Source of the DNA: Burkholderia ubonensis
Lineage (GTDB): Bacteria; Pseudomonadota; Gammaproteobacteria; Burkholderiales; Burkholderiaceae
Reading direction: 5' to 3'
Length of the DNA stretch: 64,000 nucleotides
Assembly (NCBI RefSeq): GCF_902833085.1
Contig: NZ_CADFEB010000003.1
Coordinates: forward strand, 186,001 to 250,000
Of this stretch, positions 45,401-53,100 are shown piece after piece; position 1 is the first letter of the stretch; each line of letters begins with the position of its first letter. Made by a program: the position numbers and the translations under genes. The notes under the pieces were generated by a model. That model searched no databases. It saw nothing but the letters and a program-made list of their open reading frames with translations, and had not been told where the DNA came from.

Positions 45401-46810
45401 CAGCAGCGAACGCTGCGCATCGTGCGCGGGCGCGACCGGCGGTTCCTCGACGATCGCGTGCGCATTGGTGCCGCTGAAACCGAACGCGCTCAACCCGGCG
45501 ACGCGCCGGCGCTCCCCGCGCGGCCACGCGACCGGATCGGCCGCGACGCGGATCGGGATGTCCTGCCACGGCGTATGCGGATTGGGTTGCGTGAAATGCA
45601 GATGCGCGGGAATCCGGTCGTGCTCGAACGACAGCAGCACCTTGATCAGCCCGGCGATGCCGGAGGCCGACTCCAGATGCCCGATGTTGGTCTTGACCGA
45701 ACCGATCACGAGCGGCTCGGAGGCCGTGCGCCCGGGGCCGTAGACACCGGCCAGTGCCTCGACTTCGATCGGGTCGCCGAGGGACGTCCCCGTGCCGTGG
45801 GCCTCGACGTAGGAGACGTCGCCGGGCGTGACGCCGGCCTGGTTCAGCGCGCGACGGATCACGCGCTCCTGCGAATCGCGGCTCGGCACGGTCAGCCCGC
45901 CGCCCGCACCGCCCTGGTCGACCGCCGTGCCGCGCACGATGCCGAGCACCCGGTCGCCGTCGGCGAGCGCGTCGGCGAGGCGCTTGAGCACCACCATGCC
46001 GCAGCCTTCGCCGCGCACGTAGCCGTCCGCCGCCGCGTCGAAGGTCTTGCAGCGCCCGTCCGGCGACAGCATGCGCGCTTGCGAGAAACTGACCATGACC
46101 TCGGGCGAGAGCATCAGATTGACGCCGCCCGCGAGCGCCATGCCGGTCTCGCGCGAGCGCAGGCTTTCGCAGGCCAGGTGCAGGCAGACCAGCGACGACG
46201 AGCAGGCGGTGTCGATCGCCATGCTCGGGCCGGTGAGGCCCAGCACGAACGACAACCGGCCCGCGGCCATGTTCAGCGCGCTGCCGGTGCCGGCGTAGCT
46301 GCTCGACGGCGTCGACGCATTGGACACCTGAATGGCATGGTCGAAGCAGGTAATGCCGACGTACACGCCGGTGGCGGACTGCCTGAATCGCTCGGGCGCG
46401 AGATGGGCGTTTTCGAGCGCCTCCCAGGCCACTTCGAGCAGGAGCCTTTGCTGCGGATCGAGGTACGTGGCCTCGCGCGGCGCGATTCCGAAGAACGCTG
46501 CGTCGAATTGATCCACGCGCTCGATGAAGGCGCCGTGGCGGGTCGCCATCTTGCCGGGCGCGCCCGGGTCCGGGTCGTAATAGCGGTCGATGTCCCAGCG
46601 TTCGCGCGGCACTTCGGTGACGGCGTCGCGCGCGTGGTCGAGCAGTTGCCAGAACGCGGCCGGCGTATCGCTGCTGCCGGGAAAGCGGCAAGCCATGCCG
46701 ATGACGGCGATCGGCTCGTTGCGGTCCGAACGCAGCGCCGCGATTTCCGCGCGCCGCAGGCGCAGTTCGTCGAGCGCGGCTTTCAGTGCTTGAGTGGCCT
46801 TGGCGTTCAT
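33404..46810 (-). CDS. ocfH: Hybrid PKS-NRPS, KS-AT(dead)-KR-ACP-KS-AT-ACP-aminotransferase-C-A(Ser)-T-C, OcfH-like
   Basis: The 4468-residue protein performs the last two chain extensions, installs the beta-amine and adds Ser. Layout: KS1 (33-460, DTACSSS, EAHGTGT); AT-like remnant (533-743) with GHGVGEY where the catalytic Ser should be; KR (1030-1273, GGFGALG, Ser/Tyr/Asn present); ACP (about 1330); KS2 (1417-1843); intact AT (1933-2236, GHSVGEY and HAFHS, malonyl type); ACP (about 2337, GADS); PLP aminotransferase (2550-2960, Lys in YGKIIGGG); C with HHIICDGS (2970-3400); A (3417-3916), serine code D-V-W-H-V-S-L-V-D-K; T (GGNS, about 3950); C with HHIVTDGWS (4003-4430) for the Tyr module. 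The aminotransferase placement mirrors the iturin/mycosubtilin synthases. ATG at 46810 overlaps the previous stop (ATGA); the open frame further upstream is shadow. Confidence 0.92.
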   Translation of the reverse strand: MNAKATQALKAALDELRLRRAEIAALRSDRNEPIAVIGMACRFPGSSDTPAAFWQLLDHARDAVTEVPRERWDIDRYYDPDPGAPGKMATRHGAFIERVDQFDAAFFGIAPREATYLDPQQRLLLEVAWEALENAHLAPERFRQSATGVYVGITCFDHAIQVSNASTPSSSYAGTGSALNMAAGRLSFVLGLTGPSMAIDTACSSSLVCLHLACESLRSRETGMALAGGVNLMLSPEVMVSFSQARMLSPDGRCKTFDAAADGYVRGEGCGMVVLKRLADALADGDRVLGIVRGTAVDQGGAGGGLTVPSRDSQERVIRRALNQAGVTPGDVSYVEAHGTGTSLGDPIEVEALAGVYGPGRTASEPLVIGSVKTNIGHLESASGIAGLIKVLLSFEHDRIPAHLHFTQPNPHTPWQDIPIRVAADPVAWPRGERRRVAGLSAFGFSGTNAHAIVEEPPVAPAHDAQRSLLLLSARSEAALTALEQRYERAIAGAPPHELAAICRAAAVGRSHYPFRAAYASGVREPATASARTGKASRMGFMFTSPDTGVARELHASEPLFRAAFERCSVPLSALDTDAGRFAALFAWAELWKAWGIRPAVVSGHGVGEYVAACVAGVMSLADALRVAAVRSDSDALRAALQDMPLARPSIRLISGSLGTEVTDEVTHPQYWLQQAALPDQADAPRMPDGLADGWLPTPCAGHELERALAALYVQGWQFDWNALFPASAQPATTLPNYPFERQRFSLDKTRSPVVGMDAGSIEAASRRLRTSGKYSDEVLNAFPELLQAAFAPAETAAPNANPLYHVVWEQQAALPSAPIAADASPWLIFADESGVGDRFAALLRARGASCALVRAGLDYAAPAEADAAWQVAPEQPDHFVRLLKEAAAPGQRIVFLWALDEAVGASRMSTALLHLVRALGSGERDWAASARPRIWVVTRDAVEAGAAPRVSGLAQAALAGLARGAMIEHPEWFGTAIDLDPAAPEDETQALLQEVLGESREEQVALRQGARYVARLSPLAPAETAALPVDPDAAYLITGGFGALGLHTARWLAAHGAGTLILVGRQGAASEESQQAIAELRDRNVTVRCERLDITDPAAVADFFAALRREDVPLRGIVHAAGIVGYKPIMQVERGELEAVLQPKVAGAWLLHQHSEPFPLDFFILFSSIASAWGSRDQAHYSAANRFLDALAHHRRHLGLPASSVNWGPWAQGGMTFPEAEALLRRVGIRSLAAERALDVLDHLPAVPQVAVVDIDLALFQGSYEARGPKPFLDHVRVDATPPSAPTMPALNDKSPRERKRLLADTIDRAVAQVLGFGSATPDRDRGFFEMGMDSLMAVDLRAHLEKALGAPLSVALLFDHPTVNALADFLVEQSSATATDAPAAPTAPAQAASPRPAAPAVATREAGTPEPIAIVGMSCRFPGAAHDLDAYWQLLNDGVDAISEVPRERWDIDAYYDPDPEAPGRMYCRFGGFLDGVDQFDPAFFRITPREAAAMDPQQRLLLEVSHEALEHAGIPVDSLKGSRTGVFVGITTNDYANLQLRNGGGSGIDGYFFTGNPLNTAAGRISYGLGLQGPSMAIDTACSSSLTAIHTASQNLRSGECDLAIAGGVNLILSPDNSIAVSRTRALAPDGRCKTFDAAADGFVRSEGCGAIVLKRLSDALASGDRVLAVLRGSAVNHDGASSGFTAPNGRAQEEVIRNALGGIPAASVDYVEAHGTGTALGDPIEVQALATVFGAGRDAGRRLRVGSVKTNIGHTESAAGIAGVIKVVLSLNHERIPAHLHFRHPSPLVRWNELPIEICAEASAWPRGAQPRRAGVSAFGASGTNAHLVLEEAPAPARQATPSKHSVHPLVLSAKTPAALRELGRRYQRRLEAEPGLDIAAVAFSASTGRSHFSHRLALPVSSLEDAIEKLRAFHAKEPVGATQPAPRVKMAFLFTGQGSQYAGMGRRLYDAYPVFRDAIDRCRAVADPLLDKPLLEVLSARNEDIHQTGYSQPALFSLQYALTTLLASFGVTPDAVMGHSVGEYAAACAAGIFSPEDGLRLIAERGRLMQALPRDGEMAAVFADLATVERAIEACPREVAVAAVNGPASIVISGKRERIALLVDAFAAQDIRSVPLNTSHAFHSPLLEPMLDDFQAAAKAVRAARPAIPFYSNLTGAVMDEAPTDEYWRRHCREPVQFASSVERLAEAGFNLLVEIGPKPVLVNLARACCAPDAGIQFLALQRPQVEQQALVEALSSLYAHGVDVDWASTETPALTRVALPSYPFQRSRTWFQKADTSMTQTSALPIAATPTHNRSGEVLEWLRGKIGELIQADPSTINIDLPFLEMGADSIVLIEAIRHIEKQYGVKLVMRRFFEDLATVQALAEYVADNLPVEAAPVTAAAEPSAAAAAPLVTAVPAPLAAAPAAPAEWVAVEGGSTVERVLREQNQLLSQVMSQQMELLRTSLTGHADVRQTVAAQAVASVAPKAAVAIHAVASATKPAPAAATAPAPAADNQPRKPMMPWGSPVEQRARGLSAVQQEHLEALIVRYTTRTRKSKDSVQASRPVLADSRATVGFRFSTKEMLYPIVGDRAAGSRLWDIDGNEYIDFTMGFGVHLFGHTPEFIQQQVTREWQRPLELGARSSLVGEVAARFARVTGLDRVAFSNTGTEAVMTAMRLARAVTGRDKIVMFTHSYHGHADGTLAAANAEGVTEAMAPGVPFGSVENMVLLDYGSDAALEAIRGMASTIAAVLVEPVQSRNPSLQPVAFLKELRRITEEAGAALIFDEMITGFRVHPGGSQAMFGIRADLATYGKIIGGGLPLGVIAGTRRFMDAIDGGMWTYGDHSFPAADRTAFGGTFCQYPLAMSAALAVLEKIEQEGPALQAALNERTAQIAATLNAFFAEAEAPIKVTWFGSMFRFEFTENLDLFFYHMLEKGIYIWEWRTCFLSTAHTDADVDRFIRAVKDSVADLRRGGFIRPHSKHGTVAALSEAQRQLWVLSEVDPEGSLAYNVNTTLELNGRLDEAAMRAAVQGLVDRHEALRTTLTPDGSGQIVHPSLTLQIPLIDTDQDAWRDQESRQPFDLVNGPLFRAALVRLSSERHLLVMTAHHIICDGSTFGILLEDLARAYAGAAPAAAPLQFREYLKQIDGQRHSPEAKANREYWLAQCAGHADPLNLPVDYPRPAVKTFHGERVSLHLDAEEAASLRTAARQNGCTLYMMLLAGFNLFLHRIAGQQEIVTGIPVTGRSVTGSDRLAGYCTHLLPLRSTLPDAATVASFLSGTRQNLLDALEHQDFPFAELVREIGAQRDLNAAPLVSAVFNLEPVSALPELPGLKVGLVAPLIRHTAFDLNVNVLDAGQELLIDCDYNTDLFDESTVQRFLGIYRKLLTSLAGDASAAVARLPLLSDAERDTLIVEWNRTDTDFGAAAEQPLHRLFEQQAERTPDAVAAVSDDASLTYAELNLRANRLAHHLIALGVAPDSLVGVAMERSLDMIVALLAILKAGGAYVPVDPDYPAERVRFMIDNAQLRWLLTQQHLLAALPDTEARLIAVDRDADDFAAAPASNPAPALNGDNLAYMIYTSGSTGRPKGALNTHRAATNRILWMQQAYALGTDDAVLQKTPFSFDVSVWEFFWPLVTGARLVFARPGGQRETDYLVDLIAREGITTVHFVPSMLRAFLDHPDLDAHCASLRRVVCSGEALPYDLQQRFFERLDAKLYNLYGPTEAAVDVTAWECRRDDPHRNVPIGRPIANTRLYIVDAQMQPVPVGVAGELLIGGTPVGRGYHGEPELSAEKFIADPFSADPNARLYRTGDLARYRADGNIEFLGRIDHQVKLRGLRIELGEIEATLASHPWVDAAVVALRGVDDGARLVAWLLSSHPEAELIEAVRGHLQQRLPDYMVPSAFVVLTAFAHLPNGKLDRASLPEPGDGMDHVEPGNALEAQLAAIWQEVLGKNRISTTANFFELGGNSLSATKVAARIRRDLQVKLEIRSLFSHPTISSLAKRIADTQPIDYAPVTPLPAQPQYELSPAQTRLWVQDRLNASQAGGPLPTSLLFEGVLDVDALVRAFRALSERHEILRTRFVPVGNQPFQQVLPPGEAAFPVEIVDLQDADDRDAQAASIEARERLAPMDLAAGPLFRVKLLRLSEVRHVCICTMHHIVTDGWSTEVLLDDLSQIYNAFIERRDNPLPALAIQYKDYAGWLNRLLAGPEGARMKDYWLNKLGGGLRALALPGDVEQPAAPSWNTWRFELPAAATTALESLGKRHGATLFIALLSAIKALFYRRSGQEDIVVGTPVAGRELPELESQVGPYLNVLALRDRVAGDDRFDTLLTRVRDTTIEAFSHPLYPLDRLLDELHVKRVPGRNPLFDIGLTLQNQRQGAIERYAGQVRISELPDHNPQGADAEAATDFWFLAEPRDEGLAISVVYHAGRFSEALVRGLADELTSVIGEILANPGVRIRNLTLGQRALRADTRQPAVELSAF
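35312..36650 (-). repeat. Near-identical serine A-domain segment, copy 2
   Basis: This is the partner of 13632-14970. Examples of the few differences are single-base changes around 35368, 35387 and 35417. The surrounding condensation and carrier domains of the two synthetases are clearly different in sequence. Confidence 0.9.
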
Positions 46811-49800
46811 TGGGCGCCGATCTCCTGGGCGATCAGTTCGGAAAGGTCGTCCTCGTCGAGTTCGTCGGATGCTTCGTCGACGACGGGCGCAGGAAGCGAC
46901 GGCGACAGTTCGTTGAGCACGTACTGGGCGAGCGTTTGCAGGTTCGGATAGGAAAACAGCAGCGTGGCGCGAAACGGTTTTCCGAACACCTTGGTGAGGC
47001 TGTCGGTCAGTTCGAGCGCGATCAGCGAATTCAGGCCGAGATCGAACAGCGATTGGTCGGGCGCGATGGCGTCGGCGCCGGAGAGGCGAAGGGTCTTGGC
47101 CAGCATCTGCGCGAGCGTGCCGGTGACGAGCTCGATCCGCTCGCGCGGCGCGCACGAACGGAGCTGGCGCAGCAGTTCCGTCTCTTGCTGCGCGGGCTGC
47201 GCGGCCGGTTGCGCCAGTTCGGAAAACAGCGCCGACCCGGCGGCCGGCGCATCGACCCGGAACAAGGTCGGCCAGTCGATCGGGGCCACCCCGGACTGGA
47301 CGACGCCGGACGCCATCAGCCGTTCCAGCGCCGCGATGGCCAGCTCGGGCGACAGCGTGCCGACGCCGAGTCCGGCCAGTTGCTCGTGGGCGCGCCGCCC
47401 ATAGTCGGTGGCGGCGTGGCCGATCTCCGCCCACGGCCCCCAATTGACGCTGAGGCCCGGTTGTCCGTGCGCGCGCCGATGATGCGCGAGGGCGTCGAGG
47501 AAGCCGTTCGCCGCGGCGTAGTTGCCCTGGCCCGGCATCGTGATCAGCGCGGCCATCGACGAGAACAGCACGAAATGGTCGAGCGGCAGGTCGGCCGTCA
47601 GCTCGTGCAGATACCAGGCCCCGTCGGCCTTGCCGCTGCCGGCGCGATGGAACGCATCGTCGTCCTGGCGCGTCAGCAGCGCATCGTCGAGCGTGCCGGC
47701 GAGGTGGAAGACGCCCTTGAGCGGCGGCATCGAGCGCGCGATTTCGCCGATCGCCGCGGCGACGTCCTCACGGCGCGACAGATCGGCGCGAATGACCCGG
47801 GCGTCGAGCGTGCGCAGGATTTTTTCGGCCGCGGGGGACGGCTCGCCGCGCCCGAGCAGCGCGATCTTGCCGGCGCCGTTGGCGGCGAGCCAGGACGCGA
47901 GCCGCAGGCCGAGCCCGCCGAGCCCGCCGGTCACCAGATAGGTCGCGTCGCCGTGGAACCTGATCGGGCGGTGACTGACGAATTCGCGGTTGTCGCGGGC
48001 GATGCGCGCGACGTAACGCTGTTCGCGGCGATACGCGATCATGTCTTCGCGGCCGCCGGCCCGAACCGCTTGCACGACGTGCGCGGCGGACGGCTGCGCG
48101 GGATCGAGGTCGACGAGCCCGCCCCACAGCGCGGCATGCTCGACGGCGATCGCGCGGCCCAGTCCCCACAGGGGGGCTTGCGCCACGGCCGGCGCTTCGC
48201 CTTCCAGCACGTTCATCGCGCCCGACGTCACCAGCCACAGACGCGCCGGCCGGGCCGACGGGGCGCGCGACGCAAGCGCCCTGACCAGTTGCAGCACGCT
48301 CGTGCTGGCATGCCGTCGCGCCGCGATGTCGGACGGATCGAGATCGAGGCTCCACAGGTGGATGACGCCCTTCAGCGGCCGGTCGAGCGCGGGCAGGTCC
48401 GGCGTCGTGTCCGCGAAGCGCAGCGAGCACGTATCGCCCGCGCTTTCCAGCAGCGCCGCCACTTGCGCGCCGACGCCGCCGCGGTCGGCGAGAATCAGCC
48501 ACTCGCCATGCGCGGAACCGCCGGTTGCCGCGTCGCCGTTCGACGGTCGCCAGACGCGCTGATACAGCAGCGGGGCGATCTCTTGCCGCCCGACGGTTTG
48601 CGCGGAACGCACGTGCTGCAGCCGCAGCGCGTCGATCTCGATCAGCAGTTGTCCGGCGAGGTCGTAGACGCGGATATCGCCTTCCAGCGCATCTTGCCCG
48701 GCCGGCTTGCGCAGCGTCGCGTGACTCCACGCGTCGGCCGACGACGGCGGCTGATGCACGCGTACCGCGCCGATCGAACTGGGCAGGTACATGCCGCCGT
48801 CGTGCAGCGCATCCGCGTCGATCGCGGCGGCGAGCACGCGGCTGCACGCGTCGAGGAAAGCGGGATGCACGTGGTATGGCGACGACGCCGGCGCATCGGC
48901 AGGCAGGCTGATTTTCCCCAGCGCCTCGCCGGCGGTGCGCCAGATCTGCCGGATCGCGTCGAACACGCCGTCGATCTGAACGCCGTGTTGGCGGATTTCG
49001 TCGTTGAAGTCCGCGCCCGATGCCGTTTCGGTGCAGCGGGCCTGCACCGAAACGGCATCGAATCGCCGTGGCGCGGCGGACGGCCTGGCGGCGCACATCT
49101 CCCGCAGCCGGCGCAACTGCGGCAGATTGCCGAGGATCAGCTCGACCGGCGGACCGAAATCGAGCAGGCAGGCCACTTCATCCACGCCGATCGATTCCAG
49201 GTCCCGCACCAGCTCGACGCAGGTTTCCGGGGTGCCGATGAGGCCGCGCGATTGCGCGAAGCGTTCATAGAGAAATTCGACGAACTCGTCCAGCTCGCGC
49301 GCGCCCATCGCGCGCACGTCCACCGACTGGCCGCGGCTTTGCGCCAGCCCGTTCAGCAGGCCGATATTGCTGCGGATGTAGTTGCAGAACGGCGCGCGCG
49401 CCTGCTCGCGCACCTGCGCCGGGTCCGCGCCGACGAACGTGTGCAGCATCACGGAGACGGTGCCGGCCGCCGGATCGAAGCCGTGCTTCGCGCGCGCGTC
49501 GCGGTAGAGCGCGATCTTGTGGGCGAGCTGATCGCGATCCTGGTCGAGCACGTGGGTCAGCAGGTTCGCGCCGACTTCGCCGGCGAGAGCGAAGGTCTGC
49601 GGATTGCTGGCGGCGGTCACCCAGACGGGCAGCTCCGGCTGCACCGGCGTCGGGTAGATGCGCAGCTGCACCGGCTTGCCGACGCCGTTGCGCGCATCCA
49701 GCGTACCGCCGCGCCACAGATGCTGAACGGCGCGCATTGCGGTCAGCATCTCGTCCTGCCGGGTCGCGTATTTTTCCGGGGCGAACACGAAATCGTCAGG

Positions 49801-50130
49801 ATTCCATCCGGATGCGAACGAAACCCCCACGCGGCCGTTCGACAGGTTGTCCACCATCGACCACTCTTCGGCGATACGGATCGGGTTGTGCAGCGCGCCG
49901 ACCACGCTGCCCGCGAGCAGCCTCACGCGTTGGGTGGAGGCGGCGAGCGCGGCGTGCAGCACGGCGGGATTGGGGTACAGCGAGCCGAATTCGGTGAAAT
50001 GGCGCTCCGGCACCCACACGCTGGAAAACCCGTTCGCATCGGCGAAACGGGCGCTTTCCGTCACGAGCCGGTACTTGTTGCCGGACAACGCCTCTTCACT
50101 GCTGGCGAAGAACATCAGGCCGAATTTCAT
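46807..50130 (-). CDS. PKS protein: luciferase-like monooxygenase-DH C-half-KR-ACP
   Basis: The 1107-residue protein completes the first extension module. Residues 1-340 form a flavin-dependent luciferase-like monooxygenase (MKFGLMFFASSEE, SVWVPERHF, SFASGWNPDDF), the type embedded in PKS/NRPS lines. Residues 377-510 look like the C-terminal half of a PKS dehydratase (HPAFLDACSRVL), with the second motif reading DxxxR rather than DxxxQ/H. A ketoreductase follows (structural part 530-700, catalytic part 723-913, GGLGGLG, B-type LDD, Ser/Tyr/Asn) and an ACP (about 1030, LGLNS). The start at 50130 was preferred over an upstream in-frame ATG because it gives an ATGA overlap and begins at the enzyme's usual N-terminus. 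Colinearity predicts alpha-hydroxylation (C6) and a C7 hydroxyl. It sits at the ocfI position. Confidence 0.88.
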   Translation of the reverse strand: MKFGLMFFASSEEALSGNKYRLVTESARFADANGFSSVWVPERHFTEFGSLYPNPAVLHAALAASTQRVRLLAGSVVGALHNPIRIAEEWSMVDNLSNGRVGVSFASGWNPDDFVFAPEKYATRQDEMLTAMRAVQHLWRGGTLDARNGVGKPVQLRIYPTPVQPELPVWVTAASNPQTFALAGEVGANLLTHVLDQDRDQLAHKIALYRDARAKHGFDPAAGTVSVMLHTFVGADPAQVREQARAPFCNYIRSNIGLLNGLAQSRGQSVDVRAMGARELDEFVEFLYERFAQSRGLIGTPETCVELVRDLESIGVDEVACLLDFGPPVELILGNLPQLRRLREMCAARPSAAPRRFDAVSVQARCTETASGADFNDEIRQHGVQIDGVFDAIRQIWRTAGEALGKISLPADAPASSPYHVHPAFLDACSRVLAAAIDADALHDGGMYLPSSIGAVRVHQPPSSADAWSHATLRKPAGQDALEGDIRVYDLAGQLLIEIDALRLQHVRSAQTVGRQEIAPLLYQRVWRPSNGDAATGGSAHGEWLILADRGGVGAQVAALLESAGDTCSLRFADTTPDLPALDRPLKGVIHLWSLDLDPSDIAARRHASTSVLQLVRALASRAPSARPARLWLVTSGAMNVLEGEAPAVAQAPLWGLGRAIAVEHAALWGGLVDLDPAQPSAAHVVQAVRAGGREDMIAYRREQRYVARIARDNREFVSHRPIRFHGDATYLVTGGLGGLGLRLASWLAANGAGKIALLGRGEPSPAAEKILRTLDARVIRADLSRREDVAAAIGEIARSMPPLKGVFHLAGTLDDALLTRQDDDAFHRAGSGKADGAWYLHELTADLPLDHFVLFSSMAALITMPGQGNYAAANGFLDALAHHRRAHGQPGLSVNWGPWAEIGHAATDYGRRAHEQLAGLGVGTLSPELAIAALERLMASGVVQSGVAPIDWPTLFRVDAPAAGSALFSELAQPAAQPAQQETELLRQLRSCAPRERIELVTGTLAQMLAKTLRLSGADAIAPDQSLFDLGLNSLIALELTDSLTKVFGKPFRATLLFSYPNLQTLAQYVLNELSPSLPAPVVDEASDELDEDDLSELIAQEIGAQ

Positions 50131-53100
50131 GCGTGGCTCCAATCCGATTCGTGAATTTCGGCACTGGCGCACATCTGCCATGTCGCGGCGGCGCTCGTGT
50201 CCTCGATCCGGTGATAGACGGCAAACGAAAACGGTCCCCCGGACTGACGGCTCAGCACGGTCTGCACGGTGCGCGATTCATGCGGATGCAGCGGCAACGG
50301 CGCATGCAGCGCGAGGTCCTTCAACGTCGCATGGCCGGCGGAACCGATCTGCGACGCGGCCGCCAGCGCCATTTCCACATAGGCGGAATAGGGCAGGACG
50401 GGCGCGCCCTTGACGCGATGGCCGCCGAGAAACGCGGTGGCCGGCGCGTCGAGGCGCGACTCCCAGATCCACGTGCCGGGCAAATGCGCGTGCTGCTCCT
50501 TGAGGCGCCCGAGCAGCGGATGCCGGGGCTCGCGCGCGGGTATCCAGAAGCCGCGACGCTCGAACGGGTAAGTCGGCAGCGTGAGCCGCCGGTGCGGGCC
50601 GTCCTGCTCGACCGCATGCCAGTCGATCGATGCGCCGCGCACGTAGAGCTCGGCGAGCGTGTGCAGGATCGCGTCCCAAGCGGCCGTGCGCGCGCCGATC
50701 TCGATCACGATGCTTCCGGCCGCATCGCCGTCCGGCGCTTGCGGCACGTCCGCGAACGAGATCGCGGCGCGACGTCCGTCGCCGGTGCTGCGAACCGCTT
50801 GCGGCGTGATGCCGAAGGACATCCATAGCTGCGCGAGCGCGCACTGGAATGCCGTGAACCGTGCTTCGGGAGCGTCGAGCCCGGACGCTTCGCGTTGCCG
50901 GTCCATCAGCGCGCCGAAAGCGGGGCTGGCCGCGCGCAATTGGCGCTCGGCCTCGGCGCTGCCGCCATCGTCCGCGCAAAAGTGGAAAGTCACCGTCGGC
51001 GGCGTTTCGGCGCTCGCGCCGGCCGAAACGGCACGCAGTTGCGAACGCAACGAATCGAGACTCGACGCGACGACGGCGGCGCGCCGCGCGAAGTGGGTGC
51101 GCCCGGTGTTCGCCGTGAACGCGACATCCGGCAAACGGGCCTCGGGATGGGCGTCGAGATACGCTGCATAGGAGGCCGCCAGGGCCTGCAACGCTTCGGG
51201 CGTGCGTGCGGAGAGCGTCACGACGCGCGCCGCAGGTGCCGTGAGCGCCGCCGGGTCGGCTTCGCGCTCCCCGGGCCGCGGCGCTTCGGACAGGATCATG
51301 TGCGCGTTGGTGCCGCCGAAGCCGAACGAACTCACGCCGGCAATGCGCGGCCCGTGCTCCGCATGCCAGCGCGTGACCTGCTGCGGAATACGGAACGGCG
51401 TGCCGTCGAGCGCGATATGAGGATTGAGCGACCGGAAATGGAGGTTCGGCGGAATGGCGCGATGGTGCAGCGCCAGCGCGGTCTTGATCAGGCTGGCGAT
51501 GCCCGCCGCCGATTCCAGATGGCCGATGTTGGTCTTGACCGAACCGATCCAGCAGAGATCTTCCGGGCGACGCGAATCGCTCAGGACCGCCGTCAGCGAG
51601 TTCAATTCGATGGGGTCGCCAAGCGGCGTTCCCGTCCCGTGCGCTTCGACGAAGCCGACGTCCTGCGCCCGCACGCCGGCATCGCGCAGCGCACTGTCGA
51701 TCACGGCCTGCTGCGCCGGACCATTGGGCGCGGTCAGGCCGTTGCTGCGGCCGTCCTGGTTCACCGCCGAGCCGCGGATCACCGCGAACACGGTGTCGCC
51801 GTTCGCGACGGCATCGTCGAGACGCTTGAGCAGCACCATGCCCACGCCTTCGCCGCGCACATAGCCGTTGGCGGTCGCGTCGAACGCCTTGCATCGGCCG
51901 TCCGGCGACAGCATGCCCGATTGCGTGAAGGACGCGCTCAATTGCGGCGCGAGGATCAGGTTGACGCCGCCGGCGAGCGCCGCGTCGCACTCGCCGCGCT
52001 GCAGCGCGCGGCATGCCTGATGCGCCGCGACGAGCGACGACGAGCACGCGGTGTCGACCGCCCAGCTCGGGCCGCGCAGGTCGAGCGTGTAGGAAATGCG
52101 GTTGGCGGCGACGCTGAGCGCATTGCCGGTCGCGACATAGGGGCCGACGTCCGCGGCTTCTTCCTGCGCCAGGCGGACGTAGTCCGTATTGCTGATGCCC
52201 ACGATGACGGCGGTGCGCCCGCCGGCGAGACTCCGGGGCGCGATGCCCGCGTGCTCGAACGTCTCCCAGGCGACCTCGAGCAGCAGGCGCTGTTGCGGGT
52301 CCATCGTCTCGGCTTCGCGGGCGCTGATGCCGAAGAAATCCGCATCGAACTGGTCGACCCGCTCCAGCAGTCCGGTGGCCGGAAGGTGAGCGGCACGCGG
52401 GTTCGACGCGCCGACCGCGTCGCGGCCTTCCAGCAGAAGCTGCCAGAACGCGTCGGGATGATCGGCGCCGGGGAAACGGCATCCGATGCCGACGATCGCG
52501 ATATCCGCGCGTGCTTCGGCGGAAACGCTCGCCGTTTCCGGGCGGGCATTCGCGGCGCCGCTCAAATGGCGCGCCAGCAGGGAGATGCTCGGAAAATCGT
52601 AGACGACGGTAGGAGAAACCGGCTGCCCGAGCCAGTCCTGCAACTCGCCCGTGAGCATGATGGCGTCTTTCGAGTCGAGCCCGTAGGCGCTGAACGGCGC
52701 GTCGGGGTCGAGATCGCCGGGCGCGATGCCCGACAGACGCGCGACCTGCTCGACGAACCATTGCACCAGCGCCTGCGTGCCGCGTGCGGCAGCGGTCGCG
52801 ACGGGCGCGTGCTCCGCGGAGAACGCACGCCGCCATTCGCCCGCGATCGCGAGCCCCTGTCCGCTCAGGAATGCCTGCCGGGTGCGGCTGCGCTGGATTT
52901 TTCCGCTGGACGTGCGCGGGATCGTGGCGGGCTTCAACAGGATCGCCGCATACAGGTCGACGTCATGCGCTTCGGCGAGCGCGCGCCGGATCTCCGCGGC
53001 GACGGCTTCCGCGTTCAGCGTGTTGAGCGCTTCGCGGCGCACTTCGCATGCGATGACGACCCGCTCCACGTTGTCGACGGTGATCGAGAAGGCCGCCGAC

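Noticed and set aside
46811..47443. N-terminal extension of the 4468-residue PKS-NRPS
   Set aside because: It is a shadow of the ACP/KR-coding frame of the upstream gene. The ATG at 46810 overlaps the previous stop and is followed directly by a normal KS linker.
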